Shown here: one piece after another, positions 26,393 to 34,873 of the stretch | Position numbering within the stretch: position 1 is the first letter of the stretch | Layout: every line of letters starts with the position of its first letter | Origin: Kribbella solani | GTDB lineage: Bacteria; Actinomycetota; Actinomycetes; Propionibacteriales; Kribbellaceae | Length of the DNA stretch: 64,000 nucleotides | Assembly: GCF_014205295.1 (NCBI RefSeq) | Contig: NZ_JACHNF010000001.1 | Coordinates: 1,674,001 to 1,738,000, forward strand | Direction of reading: 5' to 3' | Translations under genes and position numbers: made by a program | The notes under the pieces: generated by a model | Seen by the model: only the letters and a program-made list of their open reading frames with translations | Told to the model about the DNA's origin: nothing | Databases searched by the model: none

Positions 26393-26567
26393 TCTGACAG
26401 CTTTCTCCGGACCGATCGGTGCGTCGCGGCCTCGCGCCGCGGATCACGTACGCGCCGCGTGTGTACGCCAGGTGTGAACAACCACCGGCTGACCGTCGTA
26501 CCCGCGGGTTTCGCCATGGGTTGTACGCCGGGCGCGTACTCCGTGCCGATCGAACCGGAGTCTTCGC

Positions 26568-27524
26568 ATGTCCGCCAAGGACACCCAACTTCATGCTGCC
26601 CTCACTCGTGCCGCCGCTGGCGTAGCTCTCCCTGAGCTGCGCCGCCGCGTGGCTGACCTGTCACACCGTTACCGCACCGAACAGGTAGCCGACGCAGCTC
26701 CCGCGTTGAACGATGCGCTGGACTGCCTCGCGTACGCGGTGATGCGGATGCCGGCCACCTACCGCGCCCTGCACGCCGCACTGACAGCAACCGAGCGCCA
26801 CGTACGCGCCCCGATTTCAACTCACCTGGATCTCGGCGGCGGACCAGGCGCTGCCGCGTGGGCCGCCGCGGCCGTCTGGCCCGGCGTGACGACTGAGCTG
26901 ATCGAGCGCCAGCGCCCCGCGATCCAGCTCGGCCGGCAACTCGCGGCCGAACATCTTCCCGGTCTCCGCTGGACCACCGCCGACCTCCGTTCCGGCGACC
27001 TCGACCGGGACGTCGATCTGATCACGATCGGCTATGTCCTCAACGAGCTCTCCGAGGCCGACCGCACAAGTGTCGTGAAAGCGGCCGCCCGCGCCGCCAC
27101 CACCATCGTGATCGTCGAGCCCGGCACACCACGCGGTCATCAGCGTACGGTCGAAGCGCGGGCCGCGCTGATCGAACACGGGTTCACCATCGCGGCGCCC
27201 TGCCCGCATCAGTACGCGTGCCCGATCGTTTCGCCGGACTGGTGCCATTTCGCCGGCCGTCTGCCACGTACCGAACTGCACCGGGTACTGAAGAACGGTG
27301 TCCGAAACTTCGAGGACGAGAAGTTCAGCTACGTCGTCGCAACCCGCGCCCCGGCCGTCCCGGCCGCAAACCGCGTGCTCGCTCGCCCAGCCCGACCGAA
27401 GAACCGCATCATCCTCGACCTGTGCACAGCGGCCGGTACCAAAACCCACCTCACCATCCCCAAGTCAGCCGACACTTATCGACCCACTCGCCACACCACG
27501 TGGGGCGCGCCCTGGCCCGATTAA
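26568..27524 (+). CDS. Rsm22-family small-subunit-ribosome-associated methyltransferase-like protein
   Basis: 318 residues. SAM-binding motif HLDLGGGPGAAAWAA near residue 87, then LITIGYVLNEL and VIVEPGTPRGH. The cysteine-rich signature CPHQYACPIVSPDWCHF near residue 210 matches the Rsm22/mtYtx family, whose mitochondrial members carry a metal or Fe-S site and act in small-subunit assembly. Catalysis by bacterial members is unproven. Its stop codon overlaps the end of the convergent GNAT gene by four bases. Confidence 0.85.
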   Translation: MSAKDTQLHAALTRAAAGVALPELRRRVADLSHRYRTEQVADAAPALNDALDCLAYAVMRMPATYRALHAALTATERHVRAPISTHLDLGGGPGAAAWAAAAVWPGVTTELIERQRPAIQLGRQLAAEHLPGLRWTTADLRSGDLDRDVDLITIGYVLNELSEADRTSVVKAAARAATTIVIVEPGTPRGHQRTVEARAALIEHGFTIAAPCPHQYACPIVSPDWCHFAGRLPRTELHRVLKNGVRNFEDEKFSYVVATRAPAVPAANRVLARPARPKNRIILDLCTAAGTKTHLTIPKSADTYRPTRHTTWGAPWPD

Positions 27525-27991
27525 CCCCGCGCGGGACGGACCACGTACGCCGTCTTCTCGTCGCCGGAGAACCCACATCGCCGATAGAACGCGTGTGTCG
27601 CCGGGGTCCGTGATCCCGTACTCAGCATCACCTTGTAACACCCGGCGTCCCATGCGGCCTGCAACGTCCCGGCCATGATCCGCTGTCCGAGCCCACGACC
27701 GCGCAATCCAGCATCCACGACGACGTTCTCGATCACCGCGTACGGGGCGGCGCCGCGGGTGAGGTTCGGGATCAGGTTCAGGTAGGTGGTGGCGACGACC
27801 GCTCCGCCGTGCTCGAGCACCAGGAGGTGCATTCCGGGCGTACGCAGGATCGTCGCGTACGCCTCGGCGGACTGCTCGTCCGGGAGCTCGGGATCGGTGG
27901 GATGCAGTTGCCGGTAGAGCCGAAGGACCGCCGCGAGATCGTTCGGTCCGGCTTCGCGGACGTCAGCGGACGAGCGTGATGGATCAGCCAT
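27521..27991 (-). CDS. GNAT-family N-acetyltransferase
   Basis: 156 residues from the ATG at 27991. GNAT motif A is VVVDAGLRGRGLGQRIM (acetyl-CoA pyrophosphate loop R-G-x-G-L-G) near residue 93, and motif B is HAFYRRCGFSGDEKTAYVV. A longer frame upstream is Gln/Ser/Thr-rich and lies over the repeat region, so it is not used. Acetyl acceptor unknown. Confidence 0.85.
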   Translation of the reverse strand: MADPSRSSADVREAGPNDLAAVLRLYRQLHPTDPELPDEQSAEAYATILRTPGMHLLVLEHGGAVVATTYLNLIPNLTRGAAPYAVIENVVVDAGLRGRGLGQRIMAGTLQAAWDAGCYKVMLSTGSRTPATHAFYRRCGFSGDEKTAYVVRPARG

Positions 27992-28009
27992 GACACGCGA
28001 GCGTACGGG

Positions 28010-28190
28010 GCGACGCCGACAGTCGAGCTGCTGTTGGCGGGGAGCGCGCTGTCTTGAACTGCTGCTCGATGGGGTGTGCGGACAGTTGAGCTGTGGTCGG
28101 GTGGGCGTGCGGAGACAGTTGGAGTGGGGGTGTTGTTGTTCGGACTGCTGTTGGGTGGGAGTTGCGGGAGAATGGTGGGTCCGTGCTTTA
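28010..28190. repeat. G/T-rich degenerate repeats between the GNAT and Tat-protein genes
   Basis: The plus strand is strongly G+T biased with recurring CTGTTG, GGGTGGG and GACAGT(T/C)G words; GACAGTCGAGCTG, GGACAGTTGAGCTG and GAGACAGTTGGAGTG are approximate copies of one unit. Several GGG runs could fold into a quadruplex. No gene is supported here. Confidence 0.5.
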
Positions 28191-28223
28191 CGTCCGCTCG
28201 CGAACAGCCGGAGGCCGCCCGCC

Positions 28224-29897
28224 ATGTCTGAGATTCGCCCGTCCCGTCGTGACGTCCTCCGAGCCACCGGCCTGGCCGCCGCGGCCGTCGGGGGCGCCAA
28301 CCTCCTGCCCCCAACCCACGCCAACGCCACGCCAACCGCCAGCACCAGCACAGCGCGAACGATCAGCGCCACCACACCGGCCGCATCCGCCCGAACCGCG
28401 GCCGCCTCAGGTGCCGACTACACCGCGCGGGCGACGTTCGACGCCTGGGATCGCCTCTTCCAGCAAGGGGGCCCCGGGCAGCCGGATCAGCCGAACGACA
28501 ACACCAACCGGGACGGCCGCTCCGGCATGCTCGCCTGGAGTCAGTCATACGTGCTGCTCGGCCTGGTCCGCATGTACGAGACCTACCGCGACACCCACTA
28601 CCTGGACCGCCTGATCGACAACATCGACCAGGTCCTCTCCGTACGGGACAGCGAACGCGGCGTCACCGACTACCGCGGCCTCTCGCAACCGGCGTGGCGC
28701 GCCGACCACCCGTACACCACCGGCTACGCAACTCTTGCCGACAGCAACAATCAACCGCTCCTCGACCTCCGCGAAGCACTCACCTACGCGGAGGACACCA
28801 CAGTCACCGTCTCGGCCGGTGCCCGCCCGGACACGTTCACGATCAACCTCGTCAACACCTTCGTGAACCGCACGGTCACGCTCACCGACCTCTCCCTGGA
28901 CCCGGCAAGCCCCGACTACGCGGTCACCCGGATCTACGCCGCCGCCCCCGGCCCACTCCAACTCACCGCCGTCGACCGGCGACCCGCACCACATCCAACA
29001 TCAGGCCCCAGCGACCTACCCCGCCTCGGCACGTACGAGATGCGCTGCCGCCCCGTCATCTTCGCCGTCCACACCGGCATGATCACGTACCCGATCGCGA
29101 GCTTCGTCCGCATCGTGCTCAGTTCACCCGTGCTGCGCCGCCGCTACCAGCGAAAGGCGGCCGAGTACCTGCAGGCGTGCCGTGAAGCGGTGGCAGTGCA
29201 CGACTGGGAGTACCGCGACGCCGGTCACCTGATCTGGCCGAAAGGGCAGCCGCTCGCGTACGACGGATGTGAGCAGCCGATCAACCAGTCGGTCGGCCTC
29301 GGCCAGACCATGGTGGAGCTCGCGCTCATCACCGGTGACCGCGAGTACCGGCGGAAGGTCGCCGCGATGGGCCGGATGATGTCGGCGCAGCTCACGGCCG
29401 ATGCCGGTGACGCCTACCTTTGGCACTACTGGCCGACCGGCGGACGCATCTATGACGGCTTCACCAAGACTGGTGATCCGGCGACCGATGTCTCGATCTT
29501 CACGCCGTCTGGTGGACCGGCGCGGCAGTTCGAGGACATCAGCCACGGCGCGATCGACGTCGAGTTCGCGGTCCGGGCGTTCCGCGCGAAGCTCGCGTTC
29601 ACCGGTCGCGACCTGACGCGAATCGCCCGGACCTTCACCCAGAACGTCGCCACCACCGACGCGGCCGGCCTCCCCGCCGTACACACAACGGTCGCGGGCG
29701 GGACGATCGGCGCGGCATCGGTCGCGCACCAGGCACCACGCTGGATGCAGATCACCCCGTGGGACCGCAACGTCCACGCCCACTGCCTGGCCCTGTACAA
29801 CCGTTACCAGCCGGCACCGGAGCGTGACGGCCAGCAGGCGATCGGCTTCGGCTGGCTCCTCGCCAACGTCGCGTACCTGAACTGGGGCGCCAAATGA
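28224..29897 (+). CDS. Tat-exported protein of unknown function, alpha/alpha-toroid-like
   Basis: 557 residues; GGAGG lies 9 bases before the ATG. The N-terminus has the twin-arginine motif SRRDVLRATG, a short Ala-rich core and a possible ANA cleavage site near residue 36, then a Thr/Ala/Ser-rich linker. The body has helix pairs such as LAWSQSYVLLGLVRMYETYRD (shown in part) and LGQTMVELALITGDREYRRK that resemble toroidal glycoside hydrolases or epimerases; a C-terminal PRWMQITPWDRNVHAH segment is striking. I do not recognise the family. It overlaps the next ATG by ATGA, so the reductase gene is cotranscribed. Confidence 0.75.
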   Translation: MSEIRPSRRDVLRATGLAAAAVGGANLLPPTHANATPTASTSTARTISATTPAASARTAAASGADYTARATFDAWDRLFQQGGPGQPDQPNDNTNRDGRSGMLAWSQSYVLLGLVRMYETYRDTHYLDRLIDNIDQVLSVRDSERGVTDYRGLSQPAWRADHPYTTGYATLADSNNQPLLDLREALTYAEDTTVTVSAGARPDTFTINLVNTFVNRTVTLTDLSLDPASPDYAVTRIYAAAPGPLQLTAVDRRPAPHPTSGPSDLPRLGTYEMRCRPVIFAVHTGMITYPIASFVRIVLSSPVLRRRYQRKAAEYLQACREAVAVHDWEYRDAGHLIWPKGQPLAYDGCEQPINQSVGLGQTMVELALITGDREYRRKVAAMGRMMSAQLTADAGDAYLWHYWPTGGRIYDGFTKTGDPATDVSIFTPSGGPARQFEDISHGAIDVEFAVRAFRAKLAFTGRDLTRIARTFTQNVATTDAAGLPAVHTTVAGGTIGAASVAHQAPRWMQITPWDRNVHAHCLALYNRYQPAPERDGQQAIGFGWLLANVAYLNWGAK

Positions 29898-30427
29898 CCA
29901 CCACGTACTTGATGACGTCCACCCTGAACGGTTTCGTCGCCGGCCCGGACAACGAACTCGACTGGCTGTACGACCTGCCTGCGGCGGACCGTGATTTCAG
30001 TCAGTTCCTGAGCGGTGTCGGAGCGTTGGCGATGGGCGCATCCACGTACGAGGCGGTGCTCCGTGATTCCGAGCTGCTCACCCACCCGGAGCGCTGGCAC
30101 CAGGCCCACGGGGACCGTGCCGTCTGGGTCTTCACCCACCGCGAACTCCCAGCCGTACCAGGAGCGAATCTGCGGTTCGCGACGGATGTCGCCGCAGAGC
30201 ATCCGGCGATGCTCGCGGCCGCGGGGGAGCGGGATGTCTTCGTCGCCGGCGGTGGCGCGCTGGCGGCCGCGTTCCAGGCGGCAGGCGTGCTCGATCGGGT
30301 CGTCATCGGGATCACGCCGGTCCTGCTCGCGGCCGGCAAACCGCTCTTCCCGGGCAGCGCGCGACTGCGGCTGACCGGCGTGGAGCGCCAGGGGCAGGTT
30401 GCCTTTCTGAGCTACGACGTACTCTGA
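29894..30427 (+). CDS. Dihydrofolate-reductase / RibD C-terminal-like protein
   Basis: 177 residues. TTTYLMTSTLNGFVAGPDNELDWL is the typical start of the family (quoted here in part by position 2-21), followed by MGASTYEAVL, WVFTHRELP, VFVAGGGALAAAF and ITPVLLAAGKPLFPG. Predicted NAD(P)H-dependent reductase of unknown substrate. ATGA overlap with the upstream Tat-protein gene. Confidence 0.87.
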   Translation: MTTTYLMTSTLNGFVAGPDNELDWLYDLPAADRDFSQFLSGVGALAMGASTYEAVLRDSELLTHPERWHQAHGDRAVWVFTHRELPAVPGANLRFATDVAAEHPAMLAAAGERDVFVAGGGALAAAFQAAGVLDRVVIGITPVLLAAGKPLFPGSARLRLTGVERQGQVAFLSYDVL

Positions 30428-30494
30428 TCGAACCGGGAGGTTGTGATCGCGTCAGGCTTTGATCGGGCCGGCCGGGGATGGCAGGATTGCGACG

Positions 30495-30938
30495 ATGAGT
30501 AACGGGGCGACGGATGAACAGCGCCTGGACGACCTGGCGCGGCTGCGGCGCGTGAAGGACCGGATCGACCGGGAGTACGCGCAGCCGCTGGATGTGGACG
30601 CGCTGGCGCGGGGAGCGCACATGTCGTCCGGGCATCTCAGCCGCGCGTTCAAGCGTGCGTACGGAGAGTCACCGTACGGGTACCTGATGACGCGCCGGAT
30701 CGAGCGCGCGATGATGCTGCTGCGGCGCGGCGACCAGAGCGTCACCGATGTGTGTTTCGCGGTCGGCTGCCAGTCGCTCGGTACCTTCAGCACCCGCTTC
30801 ACCGAGCTGGTCGGGATTCCGCCGAGCGTCTACAAGGAGCGCGCCGGCGACGCCACCCTCGGGATTCCGTCGTGTGTCGCGAAACAGGTGACCAGACCGA
30901 TCAGGAATCGAGAAGCAACTCCGTCGACCGGCACGTAG
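30495..30938 (+). CDS. AraC-family regulator consisting of the HTH domain only
   Basis: 147 residues. Two HTH units: LDVDALARGAHMSSGHLSRAF and SVTDVCFAVGCQSLGTFSTRF, ending with the GIPPSVYKE hallmark. There is no N-terminal effector-binding domain. The last codons overlap a 22-bp element repeated before a second VOC gene at 33759-33780, so the regulator probably controls the VOC/UvrA/VOC/HAD genes that follow. ATG chosen at 30495; a GTG 36 bases upstream is possible. Confidence 0.9.
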   Translation: MSNGATDEQRLDDLARLRRVKDRIDREYAQPLDVDALARGAHMSSGHLSRAFKRAYGESPYGYLMTRRIERAMMLLRRGDQSVTDVCFAVGCQSLGTFSTRFTELVGIPPSVYKERAGDATLGIPSCVAKQVTRPIRNREATPSTGT

Positions 30939-30941
30939 CGT
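30896..30941 (+). promoter_or_regulatory. Promoter element upstream of the first VOC gene (copy 1)
   Basis: The 22-base element 30896-30917 has the core TCAGGAATCGAGAAGCA. It is followed after 18 bases by TAGCGT (30936-30941), a possible -10, 8 bases before the VOC ATG. It matches 33759-33780 at 21 of 22 positions. It lies in the 3' coding end of the AraC gene. Confidence 0.7.
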
Positions 30942-30948
30942 GACAGCC

Positions 30949-31359
30949 ATGACGATCAAGATTCACACCAGTTTCCTGCCGCACACCGACCCGGAGGCCT
31001 CGCTGGCCTTCTTCCGCGACCTGCTCGGCTTCGAGGTCCGGATGGACGTCGGGTACGAGGGTATGCGCTGGATCACCGTCGGCCCGCCCGAGCAGCCCGA
31101 CACCAACATCGTGCTCACCCCACCCGCGGTCGACCCGGGGCTGACCGACGACGAGCGCCGGACCATCCACGAGATGATGGCCAAGGGCACCTACGCCACC
31201 CTCGTGCTCGCCACGGACGACCTGGACGGGCTGTTCGAGCGGCTGCAGGCCACCGACGCCGAGGTGATCCAGGAGCCGACCGACCAGCCGTACGGCGTTC
31301 GCGACTGCGCGTTCCGTGACCCGGCCGGCAACCACATCCGGATCAACCAGGCCTCCTGA
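30949..31359 (+). CDS. VOC-superfamily (glyoxalase-like) protein
   Basis: 136 residues. TDPEASLAFFRDLLGFEVR at the N-terminus and GVRDCAFRDPAGNHIRI at the C-terminus are the two half-motifs of a VOC domain; a metal Glu or His is not clear at every position. The promoter element 30896-30941 suggests a near-leaderless message. It is followed by the UvrA-like gene 39 bases on. Possibly a drug- or metabolite-binding or modifying protein; not assignable further. Confidence 0.85.
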   Translation: MTIKIHTSFLPHTDPEASLAFFRDLLGFEVRMDVGYEGMRWITVGPPEQPDTNIVLTPPAVDPGLTDDERRTIHEMMAKGTYATLVLATDDLDGLFERLQATDAEVIQEPTDQPYGVRDCAFRDPAGNHIRINQAS

Positions 31360-31398
31360 CACACCGGCCAGACCGACGTCCACGATGGAGAAACACGC

Positions 31399-33759
31399 AT
31401 GAGCTCTGACGAACATGTTGCCGACAGCCACGACCTGATCCGGGTCACCGGCGCCCGGGTGAACAACCTGAAGGACGTCAGCGTCGAGATCCCGAAGCGC
31501 CGGCTGACCGCGTTCACCGGGGTGTCCGGGTCCGGCAAGAGCTCGCTGGTGTTCGGAACCATCGCGGCCGAGTCGCAACGGCTGATCAACGAGACGTACA
31601 GCGCGTTCGTCCAGGGCTTCATGCCGAACCTGGCCCGCCCGGAGGTCGACGTACTCGACGGGCTGACCACCGCGATCATCGTCGACCAGGAGCGGATGGG
31701 CGCGAACCCACGCTCCACCGTCGGTACGGCCACCGACGCGAACGCGATGCTCCGGATCCTGTTCAGCCGGATCGCCACCCCGAACGCCGGCCCGCCGACC
31801 GCGTACTCGTTCAACGTCCCGAAGCGGACCGCGACCGGCTCGATGACCGCCGACAAGGGCGCCGGCGAGAAGAAGGTCGTCCGCGAGCAGGTGTACGCGG
31901 GCGGCATGTGCCCGCGCTGCGAGGGGATGGGATCGGTCACCGACTTCGACCTGACCGCGCTGTACGACGAGAACAAGTCGCTGAACGAGGGCGCGCTGAC
32001 CATCCCCGGCTACTCGATGGACGGCTGGTACGGGCGGATCTTCCGTGGCTCGGGGTTCTTCAACCCGGACAAGCCGATCAAGAAGTACACCAAGAAGGAA
32101 CTGCACGACCTGCTGCACCGGGAAGCCACCAAGATCAAGGTCGAGGGCATCAACCTCACCTACAACGGCATCATCCCGGCGATCCAGCGGTCGTTCCTGT
32201 CCAAGGACGTGGACGCGATGCAGCCGCACATCCGCGCCTTCGTCGAGCGCGCGGTGACCTTCACGATCTGCCCGGACTGCGGCGGTACGCGGCTCAGCCA
32301 GGACGCGCTGGCCTCGAAGATCAAGGGCAAGAACATCGCCGACCTTTGCGCGATGCAGATCACCGACCTGGCGGCCTGGATCCGCGGGCTGAAGGAACCG
32401 TCGGTCGCGCCGCTGCTGAAGGCACTCGGTGAGGCCCTCGACTCGTTCGTCGACATCGGCCTCGGGTACCTGTCGCTGGAGCGGCCGGCCGGGACGCTGT
32501 CCGGTGGGGAGGCGCAGCGCACGAAGATGATCCGCCACCTGGGATCGTCGCTGACCGACGTCACGTACGTGTTCGACGAGCCGACCATCGGCCTGCACCC
32601 GCACGACATCCAGCGGATGAACGAACTGCTGCTGCAACTGCGCAACAAGGGCAACACCGTGCTGGTCGTGGAGCACAAGCCGGAGACGATCGCGATCGCC
32701 GACCACGTGATCGACCTCGGGCCGGCCGCCGGGTCCGGCGGTGGCGAGGTCGTGTTCGAAGGCACGGTCGAGAAGCTCCGCGCGAGCGGGACGCTGACCG
32801 GGCGGCATCTCGACGACCGCGCGTCACTGAAGGAGTCGGTACGGACCGGGTCCGGCGCGCTCGAAGTACGCGGCGCCTCGACGAACAACCTGCAGGACGT
32901 GAGCGTCGACGTACCGCTCGGCGTACTGGTCGTGGTGACCGGGGTCGCGGGCTCCGGCAAGAGTTCACTGATCCACGGGTCGATCGCGGACCGCGACGGC
33001 GTGGTGTCGATCGACCAGGGCGCGATCCGCGGTTCGCGGCGCAGCAACCCCGCGACGTACACGGGTCTGCTCGATCCGATCCGGAAGGCGTTCGCGAAGG
33101 CGAACGGGGTGAAGCCGGCGCTGTTCAGCGCGAACTCCGAAGGCGCGTGCCCGGCGTGCAAGGGCGCGGGCGTGATCTACACCGAGCTCGGTGTGATGGC
33201 GACCGTCGAGGCGCCGTGCGAGGAGTGTGAAGGAAAGCGGTTCCAGGCTGCCGTACTGGAGTACACGTTCGGTGGGAAGAACATCGCCGAGGTACTCGCG
33301 ATGCCGGTGTCCGAGGCGCTGGCGTACTTCGCGGAGGGCGACGCGCGGACGCCGGCCGCGGAGAAGATCCTGGAGCGGCTCGCGGACGTCGGTCTCGGGT
33401 ACCTGTCGCTCGGCCAGCCGCTGACGACCCTGTCCGGCGGTGAGCGGCAGCGGCTGAAGCTGGCGACGCACATGGGGGAGAAGGGCGGCATCCTCGTACT
33501 CGACGAGCCCACGACCGGACTGCACCTGGCGGACGTCGAGCAACTGCTGGGGCTGCTGGATCGGCTGGTCGACGCCGGCAAGTCGGTGATCGTGATCGAG
33601 CACCACCAGGCCGTGATGGCGCACGCGGACTGGATCATCGACCTCGGGCCCGGCGCGGGCCATGACGGCGGCAAGGTGGTCTTCGAGGGCACGCCGGCGG
33701 CCTTGATCAAGAAGCCGAAGACGCTGACCGGGAAGCACCTGGCCGAGTACGTGGCCTAA
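31399..33759 (+). CDS. UvrA-like ABC ATPase, second copy (DrrC type)
   Basis: 786 residues, very similar to the product of 2934-5237. Walker A motifs GVSGSGKSSL and GVAGSGKSSL, signatures LSGGEAQRTKMI and LSGGERQRLKLA, Walker B YVFDEPTIGLHP and [12 protein letters not shown]; zinc cysteines CPRC, CPDC, CPAC and CEEC. It differs by an insertion of about 20 residues before the first Cys pair (KRTATGSMTADKGAGEKK). Ribosome site GGAG precedes the ATG. Probably cotranscribed with the VOC gene under the AraC-type regulator. Confidence 0.9.
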   Translation: MSSDEHVADSHDLIRVTGARVNNLKDVSVEIPKRRLTAFTGVSGSGKSSLVFGTIAAESQRLINETYSAFVQGFMPNLARPEVDVLDGLTTAIIVDQERMGANPRSTVGTATDANAMLRILFSRIATPNAGPPTAYSFNVPKRTATGSMTADKGAGEKKVVREQVYAGGMCPRCEGMGSVTDFDLTALYDENKSLNEGALTIPGYSMDGWYGRIFRGSGFFNPDKPIKKYTKKELHDLLHREATKIKVEGINLTYNGIIPAIQRSFLSKDVDAMQPHIRAFVERAVTFTICPDCGGTRLSQDALASKIKGKNIADLCAMQITDLAAWIRGLKEPSVAPLLKALGEALDSFVDIGLGYLSLERPAGTLSGGEAQRTKMIRHLGSSLTDVTYVFDEPTIGLHPHDIQRMNELLLQLRNKGNTVLVVEHKPETIAIADHVIDLGPAAGSGGGEVVFEGTVEKLRASGTLTGRHLDDRASLKESVRTGSGALEVRGASTNNLQDVSVDVPLGVLVVVTGVAGSGKSSLIHGSIADRDGVVSIDQGAIRGSRRSNPATYTGLLDPIRKAFAKANGVKPALFSANSEGACPACKGAGVIYTELGVMATVEAPCEECEGKRFQAAVLEYTFGGKNIAEVLAMPVSEALAYFAEGDARTPAAEKILERLADVGLGYLSLGQPLTTLSGGERQRLKLATHMGEKGGILVLDEPTTGLHLADVEQLLGLLDRLVDAGKSVIVIEHHQAVMAHADWIIDLGPGAGHDGGKVVFEGTPAALIKKPKTLTGKHLAEYVA

Positions 33760-33805
33760 CCGGTCAGGAATCGAGAAGCACGCCCGGCCGGGGCAGGAAT
33801 AGCGT
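33759..33805 (+). promoter_or_regulatory. Promoter element upstream of the second VOC gene (copy 2)
   Basis: The 22-base element at 33759-33780 is identical to that at 30896-30917 except for one base, and is followed after 19 bases by TAGCGT (33800-33805). It sits just after the UvrA-like stop codon and 39 bases before the VOC ATG. The shared layout argues for control by the same regulator. Confidence 0.7.
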
Positions 33806-33843
33806 GAAGTCATTCGGAAATTCCCTTCACTCAGGAGCACGAA

Positions 33844-34188
33844 ATGACTTCCACGCAAGGCGCAAAGACGATCCTGCACCCGGTCACGGACCTGGCGAAG
33901 GCCAGGCCCGTGTACGCGGCGCTGCTCGGTGTCGAACCGATGGCCGACTCGCCGTACTACGTCGGCTTCGAGGCCGAAGGCCAGCAGATCGGCCTCGTGC
34001 CGAACAGCGACATGACCGCGCCGATCGCGTACTGGCACGTCGCTGACATCGAAGCCAAGATCCAGGAGATCACCACCGCCGGCGGCACCCTCAAGGACGC
34101 CCCGAAGGATGTCGGCGGTGGCCGCCTGGTCGCGACCCTGACCGATCCGGACGGCAACATCCTCGGCATCCTCCAGGACCCGTCCTGA
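33844..34188 (+). CDS. VOC-superfamily (glyoxalase-like) protein
   Basis: 114 residues with the pattern HPVTDLAKARPVYAALLGVEP, then AYWHVADIEAKI and a C-terminal TLTDPDGNILGILQDP. AGGAG precedes the ATG. Single-domain; likely dimeric. It carries its own copy of the repeated promoter element and is followed by the HAD gene. Substrate unknown. Confidence 0.87.
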   Translation: MTSTQGAKTILHPVTDLAKARPVYAALLGVEPMADSPYYVGFEAEGQQIGLVPNSDMTAPIAYWHVADIEAKIQEITTAGGTLKDAPKDVGGGRLVATLTDPDGNILGILQDPS

Positions 34189-34237
34189 CCCCATGTGCCT
34201 GATGCCCCGCGCCTACGCGGCCGCTATCTTCGGTTCC

Positions 34238-34846
34238 GTGAATATTCGGCATGTGCTGTTCGACGCGGACGGGGTGCTGCAGGACCTCCCCGGTGGTTGG
34301 TACACGGCAATGGAACCGTACTTGGGTGGTCGCACCCGGGAGTTCCTGCACGAGACCTGGGTCGAGGAGCTGCCGAGTCTTGCCGGTCAGGAGGACTATC
34401 TGCCGATCCTCACCGCCGGTCTGCACCGGCATGGCGCCACCACCCCGGTCGCCGAGATCTACGACGCGGTATGGAAGAAGATCTCGGTGATCGAGGAGTC
34501 GCTGGAGCTCGTGCGGACGCTGAAGCGCAACGGGTACGGCGTGCATCTCGGGACGAACCAGGAGTGCTATCGCGGTGCGCACATGCGTACCGCGCTCGGG
34601 TACGACGAGTTGTTCGACGTGAGCTGCTACTCGTACGACCTCGGCGTCGCGAAACCCGACCCGGCCTTCTTCACCCGCGCCGCCACCCGCATCGGCGCCG
34701 ACCCTGAGTCGATCCTCTTCATCGACGACAACGCCGACAACGTGGCCGCCGCCCACACCGCCGGCCTCCCCGCCGAACAATGGGACTTCACCCAGGGCCA
34801 CGCCACCCTCCACACCCTCCTCACCACCCACGGAATCACCACCTGA
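34238..34846 (+). CDS. HAD-superfamily hydrolase
   Basis: 202 residues from a GTG. HAD motif I FDADGVLQD near residue 6, motif II LGTNQECYR, motif III Lys in GVAKPDPAFF and motif IV FIDDNADNV. The cap region is helical (subfamily IA). Predicted phosphatase acting on a small phosphorylated metabolite. The first 15 codons of the longer open frame are ignored because the family starts at the motif-I strand. Its 49-base distance to the VOC gene allows cotranscription. Confidence 0.88.
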   Translation: MNIRHVLFDADGVLQDLPGGWYTAMEPYLGGRTREFLHETWVEELPSLAGQEDYLPILTAGLHRHGATTPVAEIYDAVWKKISVIEESLELVRTLKRNGYGVHLGTNQECYRGAHMRTALGYDELFDVSCYSYDLGVAKPDPAFFTRAATRIGADPESILFIDDNADNVAAAHTAGLPAEQWDFTQGHATLHTLLTTHGITT

Positions 34847-34873
34847 CCCCGGCACCTGCTGCTGTGTCGAGGC

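Noticed and set aside
30901..32808. 635-codon minus-strand frame opposite the AraC, VOC and second UvrA-like genes
   Set aside because: No recognisable motif; overlaps several well-supported genes.
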